A stretch of 64,000 bases of DNA, from positions 1 through 64,000 of the forward strand of contig JAISAO010000041.1 of NCBI GenBank assembly GCA_031266665.1. Direction: 5' to 3'. Every line of letters begins with the position of its first letter. The first letter of the stretch is position 1. A program made the translations under genes and the position numbers. The stretch is from Propionibacteriaceae bacterium. Its GTDB lineage: Bacteria; Actinomycetota; Actinomycetes; Propionibacteriales; Propionibacteriaceae. This document shows, piece after piece, positions 19,630 through 28,500 of this stretch. A model generated the notes under the pieces. It worked only from the letters and a program-made list of their open reading frames with translations, searched no databases and had not been told where the DNA came from.

Positions 19630-20099
19630 TGTTGTCCTCTCGGTCTGAGTCTGGGGCGTCCCGGTGTTCGGCGGCACGCGCAAGATCGTTATCCTCGCCT
19701 GCTCGCCCGGGCCTCGTTTCGAGTGGGTCGCGGTCCGTTGCGGCCCCGTCGCCGGCCAAGCCGCGCTGTGCCGGGCGAATCGATGGGGCGAATAAGCAGG
19801 ATTCTGGTTCGGGGCCGTGATTAACGCACGGCCTGCGGCTCTCTGCGGGGGGCACCGTCCCACAGGGCCGAGGTAACGGTAGCACGCCTGGTGGCGGTCC
19901 GCGCAACTCGCGGCAGAAGCGGACGGTGGATCTGGGCTCAGCCCAGATCCACCGATGATCGGCGTGGCGAGCGGCACCAGACGGGTGTGATGGCGGTGAC
20001 GGCGGCGCGAAGACGGACTGGACGTCCGTTGAGCGTCGACACCGCCGCCAGCGCGCCCGGATGGGGTCGCTCGGTAGTCGAGAAGCGGTGGATCTGGGC
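19630..20099 (-). promoter_or_regulatory. rho upstream region, long leader
   Basis: About 470 bp without a gene between thrH and rho. A possible minus-strand promoter is TACCGT (19881-19876) with TTGCGC (19906-19901), spacer 19 bp, so weak. That would leave a leader of about 240 nt, fitting the autoregulated long leaders known for rho genes. Two copies of the GGTGGATCTGGG palindrome family lie at 19924-19954 and 20063-20103. Confidence 0.4.
19924..19954. repeat. GGTGGATCTGGG palindromic repeat, perfect copy
   Basis: CGGTGGATCTGGGCT and its exact reverse complement are separated by one base: a perfect 15-bp inverted repeat. This appears to be the fused two ends of the longer (about 50-60 bp) family members at 23721, 36988 and 57308. 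Confidence 0.8.
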
Positions 20100-20103
20100 T
20101 CAG
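20063..20103. repeat. GGTGGATCTGGG repeat, half copy at the thrH stop
   Basis: Read on the minus strand it is CTGAGCCCAGATCCACCG followed by CTTCTCGACTACCGAGCGAC. The TGA in it (20102-20100) is the thrH stop codon. Confidence 0.75.
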
Positions 20104-20732
20104 CCCTCGAAGGCGGGCAGACGGCGGCTGGAGGCCTCCTGGAAGATGGCGGTCAACTGGTCGAAGCTTTGAGTCACCGGCAGTTGGGGGAACTCCTGGG
20201 CCACTTTCTGGGGGGGGCGGAAGAGGACGCCCAGATCGGCCGCCAACAGCATGGCCGTGTCGTTGTAGGAGTCGCCGGCCGCGAAGACCGGCAGGTTGAG
20301 CCGTTGGAAGGCCTCCACGGCGACCTGCTTCTGGTTGTCCAGGCGCAGCCGGTAGCCCGTCACACGGCCGTCGTCGGCCACTTCGAGCTCGTGGCAGAAC
20401 AGGGTCGGGAAGCCCAGCTTGACCATCAGCGGGGCGGCGAAGTCGTAGAAGGTGTCGGACAAGACGACGACCTGGAAGTGGCGCTCCAGCCAACCCAGGC
20501 ACTCGACCGCCCCGGGGTGGGGCTCCATGGCGGCGATGACGGCTTGGAGGTCGGCCAGTTTGAGGCCGTGGGTCTCCAGGATCCGGAGGCGGTGACGCAT
20601 CAGCTCGTCGTAGTCGGCCACCTCGCGGGTGGTCAGGCGCAGCGCCTCGATGCCGGTGGTTTCGGCCACGTTGACCCAGACCTCCGGCACCAGGACGCCC
20701 TCCAGGTCGAGGCAGACCATCTCCATGGCCAT
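20100..20732 (-). CDS. thrH: ThrH: phosphoserine phosphatase / homoserine phosphotransferase
   Basis: 210 aa, close to Pseudomonas ThrH along its length: CLDLEGVLVPE (HAD motif I, nucleophile Asp), TRE..DYDELMRHRLRIL, HGLKLADLQAVI, VVLSDTFYDF (motif II), GFPTLFCHELE, and AAGDSYNDTAML (motif III/IV). ThrH moves phosphate from phosphoserine to homoserine or acts as a serine phosphatase. It sits directly after hom (GGAGGGG seven nt before its ATG, inside the hom end), where thrC-thrB usually occur in actinobacteria. This suggests it makes homoserine phosphate for threonine synthesis. No thrC is in the window. Confidence 0.93.
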   Translation of the reverse strand: MAMEMVCLDLEGVLVPEVWVNVAETTGIEALRLTTREVADYDELMRHRLRILETHGLKLADLQAVIAAMEPHPGAVECLGWLERHFQVVVLSDTFYDFAAPLMVKLGFPTLFCHELEVADDGRVTGYRLRLDNQKQVAVEAFQRLNLPVFAAGDSYNDTAMLLAADLGVLFRPPQKVAQEFPQLPVTQSFDQLTAIFQEASSRRLPAFEG

Positions 20733-20733
20733 G

Positions 20734-22089
20734 TCAGTGCCCCTCCACCCGCAGGTGACGGATGCGCCCGGACACCACCTGGGGTACGGCCCGTAGCTCC
20801 GCCAGGGTCTCCTGGACGGCCGCGTCCTGGGCGACGTGGGTCATGACGCCGAGGTTGGCCCGCCCGACCTGGCCCTCCAACTGGGTCTGGCGCACGGCCA
20901 AGATGGAGACGCCGTGGCGAGCGAAGACGGCCGCCACCTTGGCCAGCACGCCGGCCGCGTCCTGGACCAGCAAAGAGACGTAGTAGCGGGTCTCGGCCGC
21001 CGCCATCGGGGCCACCGGCCGGCGGGTGTAGGGCCGCCAGATCGGCCCGGCCGAGCCTTGGGCGCGGTGGCGGGCCACCGTCACCATGTCGCCCAGCACG
21101 GCCGCCGCCGTCGGCTCGCCGCCGGCCCCGGGGCCGGAGAACATCAGCTCCCCGGAGTGGCGGGCCTCCACCCAGATAGCATTGTGCGCCCCCCGAACCG
21201 CCGCCAGGGGGTGGCTCTGGGGGACCATGGCCGGATGCACCCGGACCGAGACCCGCTGCTCGCCCTGATCGATCAGCCGGGCCACGGCCAAGAGCTTGAT
21301 GACATGGCCCCAACTGGCGGCGGCGGCCACGTCCTCGGCCGTGATGGCGCTGATGCCCTCGCGGTGGACCTGGTCCCCGGCGATCTCGGTGTGGAAGGCC
21401 AGCGAGGCCAGGATGGAGGCTTTGGCGGCGGCGTCGTAGCCCTCGATGTCGGCCGTCGGGTCGGCCTCGGCGAAGCCCAGCTCCTGGGCCTGGGCCAGAG
21501 CCTGGCCGAAGCTCAGCCGGTCGGCCGTCATCTTGTCCAAGATGTAGTTGGTGGTGCCGTTGACGATCCCCATGACGGTCAAGACCTCGTCCCCGGCCAA
21601 GGACTCGCGTAGCGGCCGCACGATCGGTATGGCGCCGGCCACGGCGGCCTCGAAGTAGAAGTCGACCCCGGCACGGGCGGCGGCGGCGTGCAACTCGGGG
21701 CCGTGGGCCGCCAGCAGGGCCTTGTTGGCGGTGACGACGGCGGCCCCCTGGTCCATGGCCGACAGGATCAGGCGGCGGGCCGGCTCGATGCCGCCGATCA
21801 CCTCCACCACCAGGTCGGCTTGGGCCACCAGCTCGTCCACCCGGTCGGTGATCAGCGCCGGGTCGACGCCGGGGCGCTCGGCCTGGAGGTGGCGCACGCC
21901 GACGCCCACCAGCCGCAGCGGCCTCCCGACGCGGGCCGCCAGGTCGTCCGCCGACTCGGTCAGCAGGCGGGCCACCTGGGAGCCGACGTGGCCGCAGCCG
22001 AGCAGGGCGACGCGCAACGGGGCGCCGCCGGCGGCCGGGCCGTCGGGCGGGTTGTCTTTCAGCGGGATGTCGTTCACGGGGACCATCAT
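20734..22089 (-). CDS. hom: Homoserine dehydrogenase
   Basis: 451 aa. NAD(P)-binding LLGCGHVGSQVARLL near the N-terminus, catalytic-domain NGTTNYILDKM, ADPTADIEGYDAAAKA, and a C-terminal ACT domain from YYVSLLVQDAAGVLAKVAAVFARHGVS, implying threonine feedback. It converts aspartate semialdehyde to homoserine. Between lysA (207-bp gap) and thrH. The start codon is uncertain (ATG ATG pair at 22089/22086) because no strong ribosome site is visible. Confidence 0.95.
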   Translation of the reverse strand: MMVPVNDIPLKDNPPDGPAAGGAPLRVALLGCGHVGSQVARLLTESADDLAARVGRPLRLVGVGVRHLQAERPGVDPALITDRVDELVAQADLVVEVIGGIEPARRLILSAMDQGAAVVTANKALLAAHGPELHAAAARAGVDFYFEAAVAGAIPIVRPLRESLAGDEVLTVMGIVNGTTNYILDKMTADRLSFGQALAQAQELGFAEADPTADIEGYDAAAKASILASLAFHTEIAGDQVHREGISAITAEDVAAAASWGHVIKLLAVARLIDQGEQRVSVRVHPAMVPQSHPLAAVRGAHNAIWVEARHSGELMFSGPGAGGEPTAAAVLGDMVTVARHRAQGSAGPIWRPYTRRPVAPMAAAETRYYVSLLVQDAAGVLAKVAAVFARHGVSILAVRQTQLEGQVGRANLGVMTHVAQDAAVQETLAELRAVPQVVSGRIRHLRVEGH

Positions 22090-22298
22090 GGCCTATCCGG
22101 GCAACGCCGACCGCCCGGAGCCAGCGCCACGACCGCCGTCGGGTTCTTGAGACGGTCGCCCCGGCGATGCCGCGACCGCTTGGGCCGAGCGATCATTGGG
22201 CCCAGATCCGCCGCTGGCCGGCCCGGCGAGCGACGCCCACGGCGTGATGGCGTGGGGCTCGGCACGCGCTGGGACGCCGTCAAGCCTCGCTTCAAGGC

Positions 22299-23699
22299 TC
22301 AGCCGACGTCGAGGGCCAAGAGGTCGTCCAGGGTCTCCCGCCGCAACAGCGGCCGGACCCGCTCCCGGTCCAGGGCGACAACCGGCGGCTTGGTCAGGTG
22401 GTTGTAGTTTGAGGCCATCGAGCGGGCGTAGGCCAGCGCCCCGGGCACGGCGATGAGGTCGCCCGGGGCGATGTCGCTGGGCAGGAAGACGTCGCGCACC
22501 AAGATGTCGCCGCCCTCGCAGTGCTTGCCCACCACCCGGCAGAGCACAGTCGGCTCCTGGGACGACCGGTTGGCCAGCACGGCCGAGTACTCGGCGGCAT
22601 AGAGGGCCGGACGGATGTTGTCCGACATGCCGCCGTCGACCGCCACATAGACCCGCTGGGCGCCGCCGTCCAACTCCACCACCTTGACCGTGCCGACCCG
22701 GTAGAGGGCCAGTGAGGCCGGCCCGACGATGGACCGCCCCGGCTCGATCGACGGCTCCAGCTCCGGCAGGCCGAAGTCCCGGCCCACCCGGGCCACGATC
22801 CGCTCCAGGCCGGCGGCCAGTTCGGACAGGGGGCCGGGGCGGTCGGCGGCGGTGTAGGCGATGCCGAAGCCGCCGCCCAGGTTCAACTCGCGCAACGTGG
22901 CGCCGGTGGCATCGCGGAACTGGGCCATCACCCGCACCGTCCGGTTGGCCGCCACCTCGAAGGCGTCGGTCTCGAAGATCTGCGAGCCGATGTGGGAGTG
23001 GACGCCGGCCAGCCGGATCCAGGGGCTGGTGTGGCAGCGCACCAGGGCCATCAGGGCGTGGCCGCCCAGGATGGAGAAGCCGAACTTCTGGTCCTCGTGG
23101 GCCGTGGCGATGTACTCGTGGGTGTGGGCCTCGACCCCGGTGGTGACCCGCACCAGCGCCCGCACGGTGGTGCCAATGTCCTCGGCCAGCCGCTCGACCC
23201 GGTCGATCTCGTCCAGCGAGTCGATGATCAGCCGGCCCACCCCGGACTCCAGGGCCAGACGCAACTCGTCGGGCGATTTGTTGTTGCCGTGGAAACCGAT
23301 CCGCTCCGGCGGGAAGCCGGCCGCCAGGGCCACGTCCAACTCGTTGCCGGAGCAGACGTCCAGGCCCAGGCCCTCCTGGTCCACCCAGCGGGCCACCCCG
23401 CGACAGAGGAAGGCCTTGCCGGCGTAGTAGATCCCCCAGCCGGGGAAGGCCTGGCGGAAAGCCCGCGCCCGCTCCCGGAAGCCGGCCTCGTGCAGCAGGT
23501 ACAGCGGCGTCCCCCAGGCGGCGTCCAGGGCCTCGACGCCGTGGCCGTCCAGGGCTAGCTGGCCGTCCGGCAGCCGGCTGGCGGCGGCCGGCCAGAGGTC
23601 CCGGTCGAGGGCGTTGGCGTCCTGGGGGCGGGCCAGCCAAGACGGGCTGGCGGCGATGGTGTCGGCGTGGATCGCGCCGGCGACGTGGATGCGGGCCAT
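22299..23699 (-). CDS. lysA: Diaminopimelate decarboxylase
   Basis: 466 aa from ATG 23699; the extension to 23819 runs into a dispersed repeat and is not used. PLP lysine in YYAGKAFLCRGVARWV, GFHGNNKSPDEL, LNLGGGFGIAYT, EPGRSIVGPA, and CEGGDILVRDVFLPSD near the C-terminus. It makes L-lysine from meso-DAP. It heads the lysA-hom-thrH group of aspartate-family genes. Confidence 0.96.
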   Translation of the reverse strand: MARIHVAGAIHADTIAASPSWLARPQDANALDRDLWPAAASRLPDGQLALDGHGVEALDAAWGTPLYLLHEAGFRERARAFRQAFPGWGIYYAGKAFLCRGVARWVDQEGLGLDVCSGNELDVALAAGFPPERIGFHGNNKSPDELRLALESGVGRLIIDSLDEIDRVERLAEDIGTTVRALVRVTTGVEAHTHEYIATAHEDQKFGFSILGGHALMALVRCHTSPWIRLAGVHSHIGSQIFETDAFEVAANRTVRVMAQFRDATGATLRELNLGGGFGIAYTAADRPGPLSELAAGLERIVARVGRDFGLPELEPSIEPGRSIVGPASLALYRVGTVKVVELDGGAQRVYVAVDGGMSDNIRPALYAAEYSAVLANRSSQEPTVLCRVVGKHCEGGDILVRDVFLPSDIAPGDLIAVPGALAYARSMASNYNHLTKPPVVALDRERVRPLLRRETLDDLLALDVG

Positions 23700-23720
23700 G
23701 CCCGCCAGCCTACTGAGGAC

Positions 23721-23773
23721 TGAGCCTGATCCACCGATTCCCGACCACCGAGCGACCCATCGGTGGATCAGCC
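23721..23773. repeat. GGTGGATCTGGG repeat, full copy
   Basis: GATCCACCGATTCCCGACCA then CCGAGCGACCC and CATCGGTGGATC: outer arms inverted, with an inner conserved ..CCCGACNACCGAGCGACCC core. Located just upstream of lysA; nothing else is seen between lysA and the tRNA gene. Confidence 0.75.
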
Positions 23774-23936
23774 ACCCGCGACCGGTCGGCCGCCCAAGGG
23801 GCGGGGAACACTGCCCCACAGGCTGTCGGCCCGACTGCGGTCGGGCGTTTGTTCCACCTCAGGGCGGAGCCCGGCCGGCCCCGCCCGGCGGCCGGCTCCC
23901 GGGGCCCAGACGCTGCTAGGCTGGTTAATCGCGTCG

Positions 23937-24008
23937 GCCCTCGTAGCTCAGGGGATAGAGCACCGCCCTCCGGAGGCGGGAGCGCAGGTTCGAATCCTGC
24001 CGGGGGCG
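23937..24008 (+). tRNA. tRNA-Arg (anticodon CCG)
   Basis: Acceptor GCCCTCG pairs with CGGGGGC, D arm GCTC..GAGC, anticodon stem CCGCC/GGCGG with loop CTCCGGA (anticodon CCG), T arm GCAGG-TTCGAAT-CCTGC, discriminator G. CCA is not encoded. Confidence 0.97.
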
Positions 24009-24057
24009 CTGATCGGGTCTTCGACCCTGCCCCCAGGCGCCCGAGCGAAAGGACCCT

Positions 24058-25464
24058 ATGGCCTCAGCGACGCCGGCCGGTCGTTTGTTGGACCGGATCA
24101 AGACCACCTGCTCCCCCTGGCTGGTGCTACCCAGCGGACGGCGGGCGGCCGCTTGGTGGGTCGGGACGCGCCTGGTCATGTTGGGCCTGTGGGTCGTCAC
24201 CGGCCTGCACAGCCAAGGCGACGTCAGCTACTACTACGACAACCTCCATGCCTTATTGTCGGGCCAGGCCGGCCTCGACCAGACCCTGCCCGAATACCCC
24301 ACGCCGCTGATCTGGATCCTGGCCGTCCCCTACCTGTTGGGCTGGGGCAACTCGATCGGCTTCCACATCGCCTTCACCGTCTTGTTCATCGCCACCGACG
24401 CCCTGATGACGACGGTCTGTTGGCGCACCGCCCGCCGGGCCGGCACCAACCCGGGGCCGGCGGCCTGGTTCTGGATCGTCTTCGTCATCGCCATCGGGCC
24501 GATCTCGTACATGCGCCTCGACCTGTTGACCGCCGCCTTGTCGACCGCCGCCATCGTCGCCCTGATCGGCCGGAAACCCGGCGCGGCCGGGGCCCTGATA
24601 GCCACCGGGGCCGCCATCAAGCTCTGGCCCGCCCTGTTGTGGCCGGCCACCCTGGTCGACCGCCGGTCGTGGCGCCGCGCCGGCCTCGGCTTCGTGCTGG
24701 CCGGCGGGGGGCTGGCGGCCGCCGCCTGGGCCTTCGCCGGCTGGGACCGGCTGGTCTCCCCCCTGGCCTGGCAATCGGACCGGGGGCTACAGATCGAGTC
24801 AGTCTGGGCCACGCCGCTGATGCTGGCCCGCCTGTTCGACCCCGGGCGTTGGACAGTCATCCACTCCCAGTACAACGCCTTCGAGATTGTCGGCCCCGGC
24901 ACCTCGGCCCTGCTGACCGCCAGCAGCGGCGCCACCTTGGTCGGCGGAGTGGTCATGGCGGTGTTGTACATCGGCTGGCTGCGCCGCCGGGAGCACACCG
25001 TGATCGAGGCCGGCTGCCTGATGATCATCGCCACCTTGATCATGATCGTGACCAATAAGACGTTCTCCCCCCAATACATGATCTGGCTGGGCGGGCCGGT
25101 GGTCGGCCTGCTGACCATCTCGGCCCGCCAGCCCCCATCCCGCCCGGCCCAGTCTCACCCGGCCGGCACACCGCCGGAGGCCCCCCTCACCCTGGCCCGC
25201 CGGATCGCCCTTTGGACCCTGGTCCTGACCGTCTTGACCCAACTGGTCTATCCGACCGTCTACGACTGGCTGATCGACTGGCGCCACGGCTTGACCTGGC
25301 TGGCCACGATTGTGCTGACGCTGCGCAACGGCCTGATCGTCTACTTCTTGGTCCGCCTGGTCCGCTTCGCCGCCCGCTCCGTCTCCGGGCGGGTCAAGAT
25401 CCCGGATCAAGTCCAAGATGACGCGGGTCGGGCGGATCGAAATCCCGGATCAAGTCCAAGATGA
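24058..25464 (+). CDS. GT87-type polytopic membrane glycosyltransferase
   Basis: 468 aa, about ten predicted membrane helices. Family signs: HSQGDVSYYYDNLHALLSG after the first helix (Asp-containing loop expected to be catalytic), LPEYPTPLIW, IKLWPALLWPATL, and KTFSPQYMIWLGGP. GT87 enzymes are polyprenyl-phosphate-mannose-dependent mannosyltransferases acting outside the membrane (PimE-like); the substrate here is inferred only. AAAGGA lies before ATG 24058. The last about 22 residues and the TGA stop come from two tandem copies of a REP-like repeat, so the original C-terminus was probably shorter. Confidence 0.8.
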   Translation: MASATPAGRLLDRIKTTCSPWLVLPSGRRAAAWWVGTRLVMLGLWVVTGLHSQGDVSYYYDNLHALLSGQAGLDQTLPEYPTPLIWILAVPYLLGWGNSIGFHIAFTVLFIATDALMTTVCWRTARRAGTNPGPAAWFWIVFVIAIGPISYMRLDLLTAALSTAAIVALIGRKPGAAGALIATGAAIKLWPALLWPATLVDRRSWRRAGLGFVLAGGGLAAAAWAFAGWDRLVSPLAWQSDRGLQIESVWATPLMLARLFDPGRWTVIHSQYNAFEIVGPGTSALLTASSGATLVGGVVMAVLYIGWLRRREHTVIEAGCLMIIATLIMIVTNKTFSPQYMIWLGGPVVGLLTISARQPPSRPAQSHPAGTPPEAPLTLARRIALWTLVLTVLTQLVYPTVYDWLIDWRHGLTWLATIVLTLRNGLIVYFLVRLVRFAARSVSGRVKIPDQVQDDAGRADRNPGSSPR

Positions 25465-25470
25465 CGCGGA
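25398..25470. repeat. REP-like repeat, two tandem copies
   Basis: ATCCCGGATCAAGTCCAAGA then TGACGCGG occurs at 25398-25427 and 25441-25470. The reverse complement (CCCGCGTCATCTTGGACTTG, then ATCCGGGATC) matches degenerate copies at 58181-58216 and 58258-58292. The second copy contains the stop codon of the GT87 gene. Confidence 0.75.
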
Positions 25471-25487
25471 CTGGGCTGATGACACGG

Positions 25488-25533
25488 GCCGACACCGCTC
25501 ACCACCCAACTTTTAGCGGCGTTGGCCCACTAG
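25488..25533. mobile_element. Right-end remnant of the CTAG MITE family
   Basis: GACACCGCTCACCACCCAAC then TTTTAGCGGC..GGCCCACTAG matches the last about 45 bp of the complete element at 36347-36512 (GACACCGCTCATAACCCAAC). The left part is missing. It ends 11 bp before the kgd start codon. Confidence 0.65.
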
Positions 25534-25544
25534 GCTGAAGTTTT

Positions 25545-28500
25545 GTGACTGAGATGCTCGCGCCGTCAGATTTCGGCGCCAATGCCTGGCTGATCGAAGA
25601 CCTCCGGGAGTCGTGGTTGGAGAACCCCGACTCGGTCGACCCCCGCTGGGCGGCCTTCTTCACCCACGCCACTGCCACGACCGGTCCCACCGTCGCCGCC
25701 CCATCGCCGCCGGCCGCCGCCGACCTCTCGGAGGCGCCACCGCCAGCCGCTCCGAGCCCGGCCGAACCAGACTGGGCCGAACCAGACCCGGCGCCCCACC
25801 CGATCTTGGCCGAACCGGACCCGGTCTTGACCGAACCGATCTTGCCCGAACCAGAACCGGCGCCATACCCGGTCTTGGCCCAACCAGTCTCGGCCGAACC
25901 GGAGCCGGCACCCTACCCTATCTCGGCCCAACCGGACCCGGTCTCGGCCGAACCGGATCCGGCCTCGGCCGAACCGGATCCGGTCTCGGCCGAACCGGAT
26001 CCGGTCTTGGCCGAACCGATCTTGGCCGAACCGGTCTTGGCCGGAGCGGCCCCGGCGGCCGAACCGGGCCTGGACGCCTCGATCCCGCCGCCGGCCCAGG
26101 AGAGCCCCGAGCCGGTCGCCCGGCCGGATGCCGACCTCATCGTCACCCCCCTGTCGCCGGACAACCGCGTGCCCTTCTCGCTGGCCTCCGCCGAGCCCCT
26201 GCTGCCGGCCGGGCCGCCGCCCCAGGTCGAGCCCGAGGCCGTGCGGGCGGCCGGGGCGCCGCGACAACGCCACCGGGCCGGTCTGACGGCCAATGTGCCG
26301 GATCCGACTCGGCGGCCGGCCGCCGCCGCCCCGGATGACACTCGCCAGTTGTTGAAGCGGGCCGATCTGCGGACCGCCCAGAACATGGACGCCTCGCTGG
26401 CCGTGCCCACCGCCACCTCGGTGCGGACCGTGCCGATGAAACTGGCCATCGACTTGCGCCAGCAGCTCAACAACCACCTGGCCCAGACCCGGGGCGGCCG
26501 CATCTCCTTCACCCACCTGATCGCCTTCGCCATGGTCCAGGCCATGGTCGACCTGCCGGCGGTCAACGTCGTCTACGACCCGGGCGAGGGCCAGCCCGCC
26601 CGGGTCGCCCCCGGCGCCATCAACCTGGGGCTGGCCATCGACGTGGCCCGCCCGGACGGCAATCGACAACTGTTGGTGCCCAATGTCAAACAGGCCGAGA
26701 GCCTGGACTTCAACCAGTTCGTGGCCGCCTACGACGACGTTGTGCGCCGCGCCCTGCAGGGCCGGCTGACGGCCGACGACTTCGCCCACACCAGTTGCAC
26801 CCTGACCAACCCCGGCACCATCGGCACGGGCCACTCGGTCCCCCGCCTGATGCCCGGCCAGAGCCTGATCCTAGGGGTCGGCGCGATCAACTACGCCCCC
26901 GGTTTCCAGGGGGCCAGCCCCAACCGGCTGAACGACCTCGGCATCTCCAAGGTCACGACCTTGACCTCGACCTACGACCACCGGGTCATCCAGGGCGCCC
27001 AGTCGGGCGAGTTCCTGCGCCGGGTCGAGGAGCTGCTGATCGGCCGGCACGACTTCTACCGCCGCGTCTTCGCCGCCCTGCGCGTGCCCTACTCCCCCCT
27101 CAGCTGGGACACCGACGTCTACTCCACGCACGAGGACGTGGTGGCCAAGCCGGCCCGGGTGGCCGATGTCATCACGGCCTACCGCACCGTCGGCCACCTC
27201 ATCGCCGACACCGACCCGCTGCTCTACCGCCAGCGCTCCCACCCCGACTTGGAGCTGGCCCGCCACGGACTGACCATCTGGGACCTGGACCGGGAGTTCG
27301 CCGTCGGCTCCCTGGGGGCCAAGCCGCGCCAGTTGATCGCGTTGCGCGACCTGCTGGAGATCCTGCGCGACGCCTACTGCCGCACCATCGGCGTCGAGTA
27401 CATGCACATCACCGACCCGGCCCAGCGCTCCTGGCTGCAGAAACGCCTGGAGCAGCCGCGCCAGCCCATCGCCCACGACGAGCACATGCGCATCCTGGAC
27501 CGGCTGAACGAGGCCGAGCTGTTCGAGACCTTCCTGCAGACCAAGTTCGTGGGCCAGAAACGCTTCTCCCTGGAGGGCTCGGAGACCACCATCGTGGTCT
27601 TGGACCAGCTCTGCGAGCAGGCCGCCGGGGCCGGGCTGGACGAGGTCTGCGTCGGCATGCCCCACCGCGGCCGGCTCAACGTCTTGGCCAATATCGTGGG
27701 CAAGAGCTACTCCCAGATCTTCCAGGAGTTCGACGAGCACATCGCCCCGGGCGACGGCCGGGGCAGCGGCGATGTCAAATACCATCTCGGGGCCGAGGGC
27801 CGGTTCACCAGCTCCACCGGCCAGACCGTCAAGACCTCGGTGGCGGCCAACCCCAGCCACCTGGAGACCGTCGACCCGGTGTTGGAGGGCATCGCCAGGG
27901 CCAAACAGGACCGCTCGGCCAACCCGGAGCGCCATCCCGTGCTGCCGGTGCTGCTGCACGGCGACGCCGCCTTCGCCGGCCAGGGCGTGGTCTACGAGAC
28001 CTTCCAAATGTCACAGTTGCGGGGCTACTCCACCGGCGGCACCGTCCACGTCGTGGTCAACAACCAGATCGGTTTCACCACCGCCCCGGTCGAGTCGCGC
28101 TCCTCGACCTATTGCACCGATGTCGCCAAGGCCGTCCAGGCGCCGGTCTTCCACGTCAACGGCGACGACGCCGACGCCTGCGTGAGGGTCGCCCGACTGG
28201 CCTTCGCCTACCGCCAGGCCTTCCACAAGGATGTCGTCATCGATGTCGTCTGCTACCGCCGCCGGGGCCACAACGAGGGCGACGACCCCAGCTTCACCCA
28301 GCCGCTGATGTACGACCTGATCGCCCAGAAGCAGTCCGCCCGCCAGCTCTACACCCAGGCCCTGATCGGCCGGGGCGACATCTCGACCGAGGACGCCGAG
28401 GCCGTCGCCCGGCGTTTCCGCGACCGCTTGGAGGCCGTTTTCAAAGAGGTCCGCGAGGCCGTCGCCCAAGGCGGCGCCCGGGCCGACGACGCCTACAGCC

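Noticed and set aside
19630..20502. N-terminal extension of the Rho frame
   Set aside because: It overlaps thrH out of frame and includes repeat DNA; the GTG at 19629 has a good ribosome site and matches the Rho_N start.
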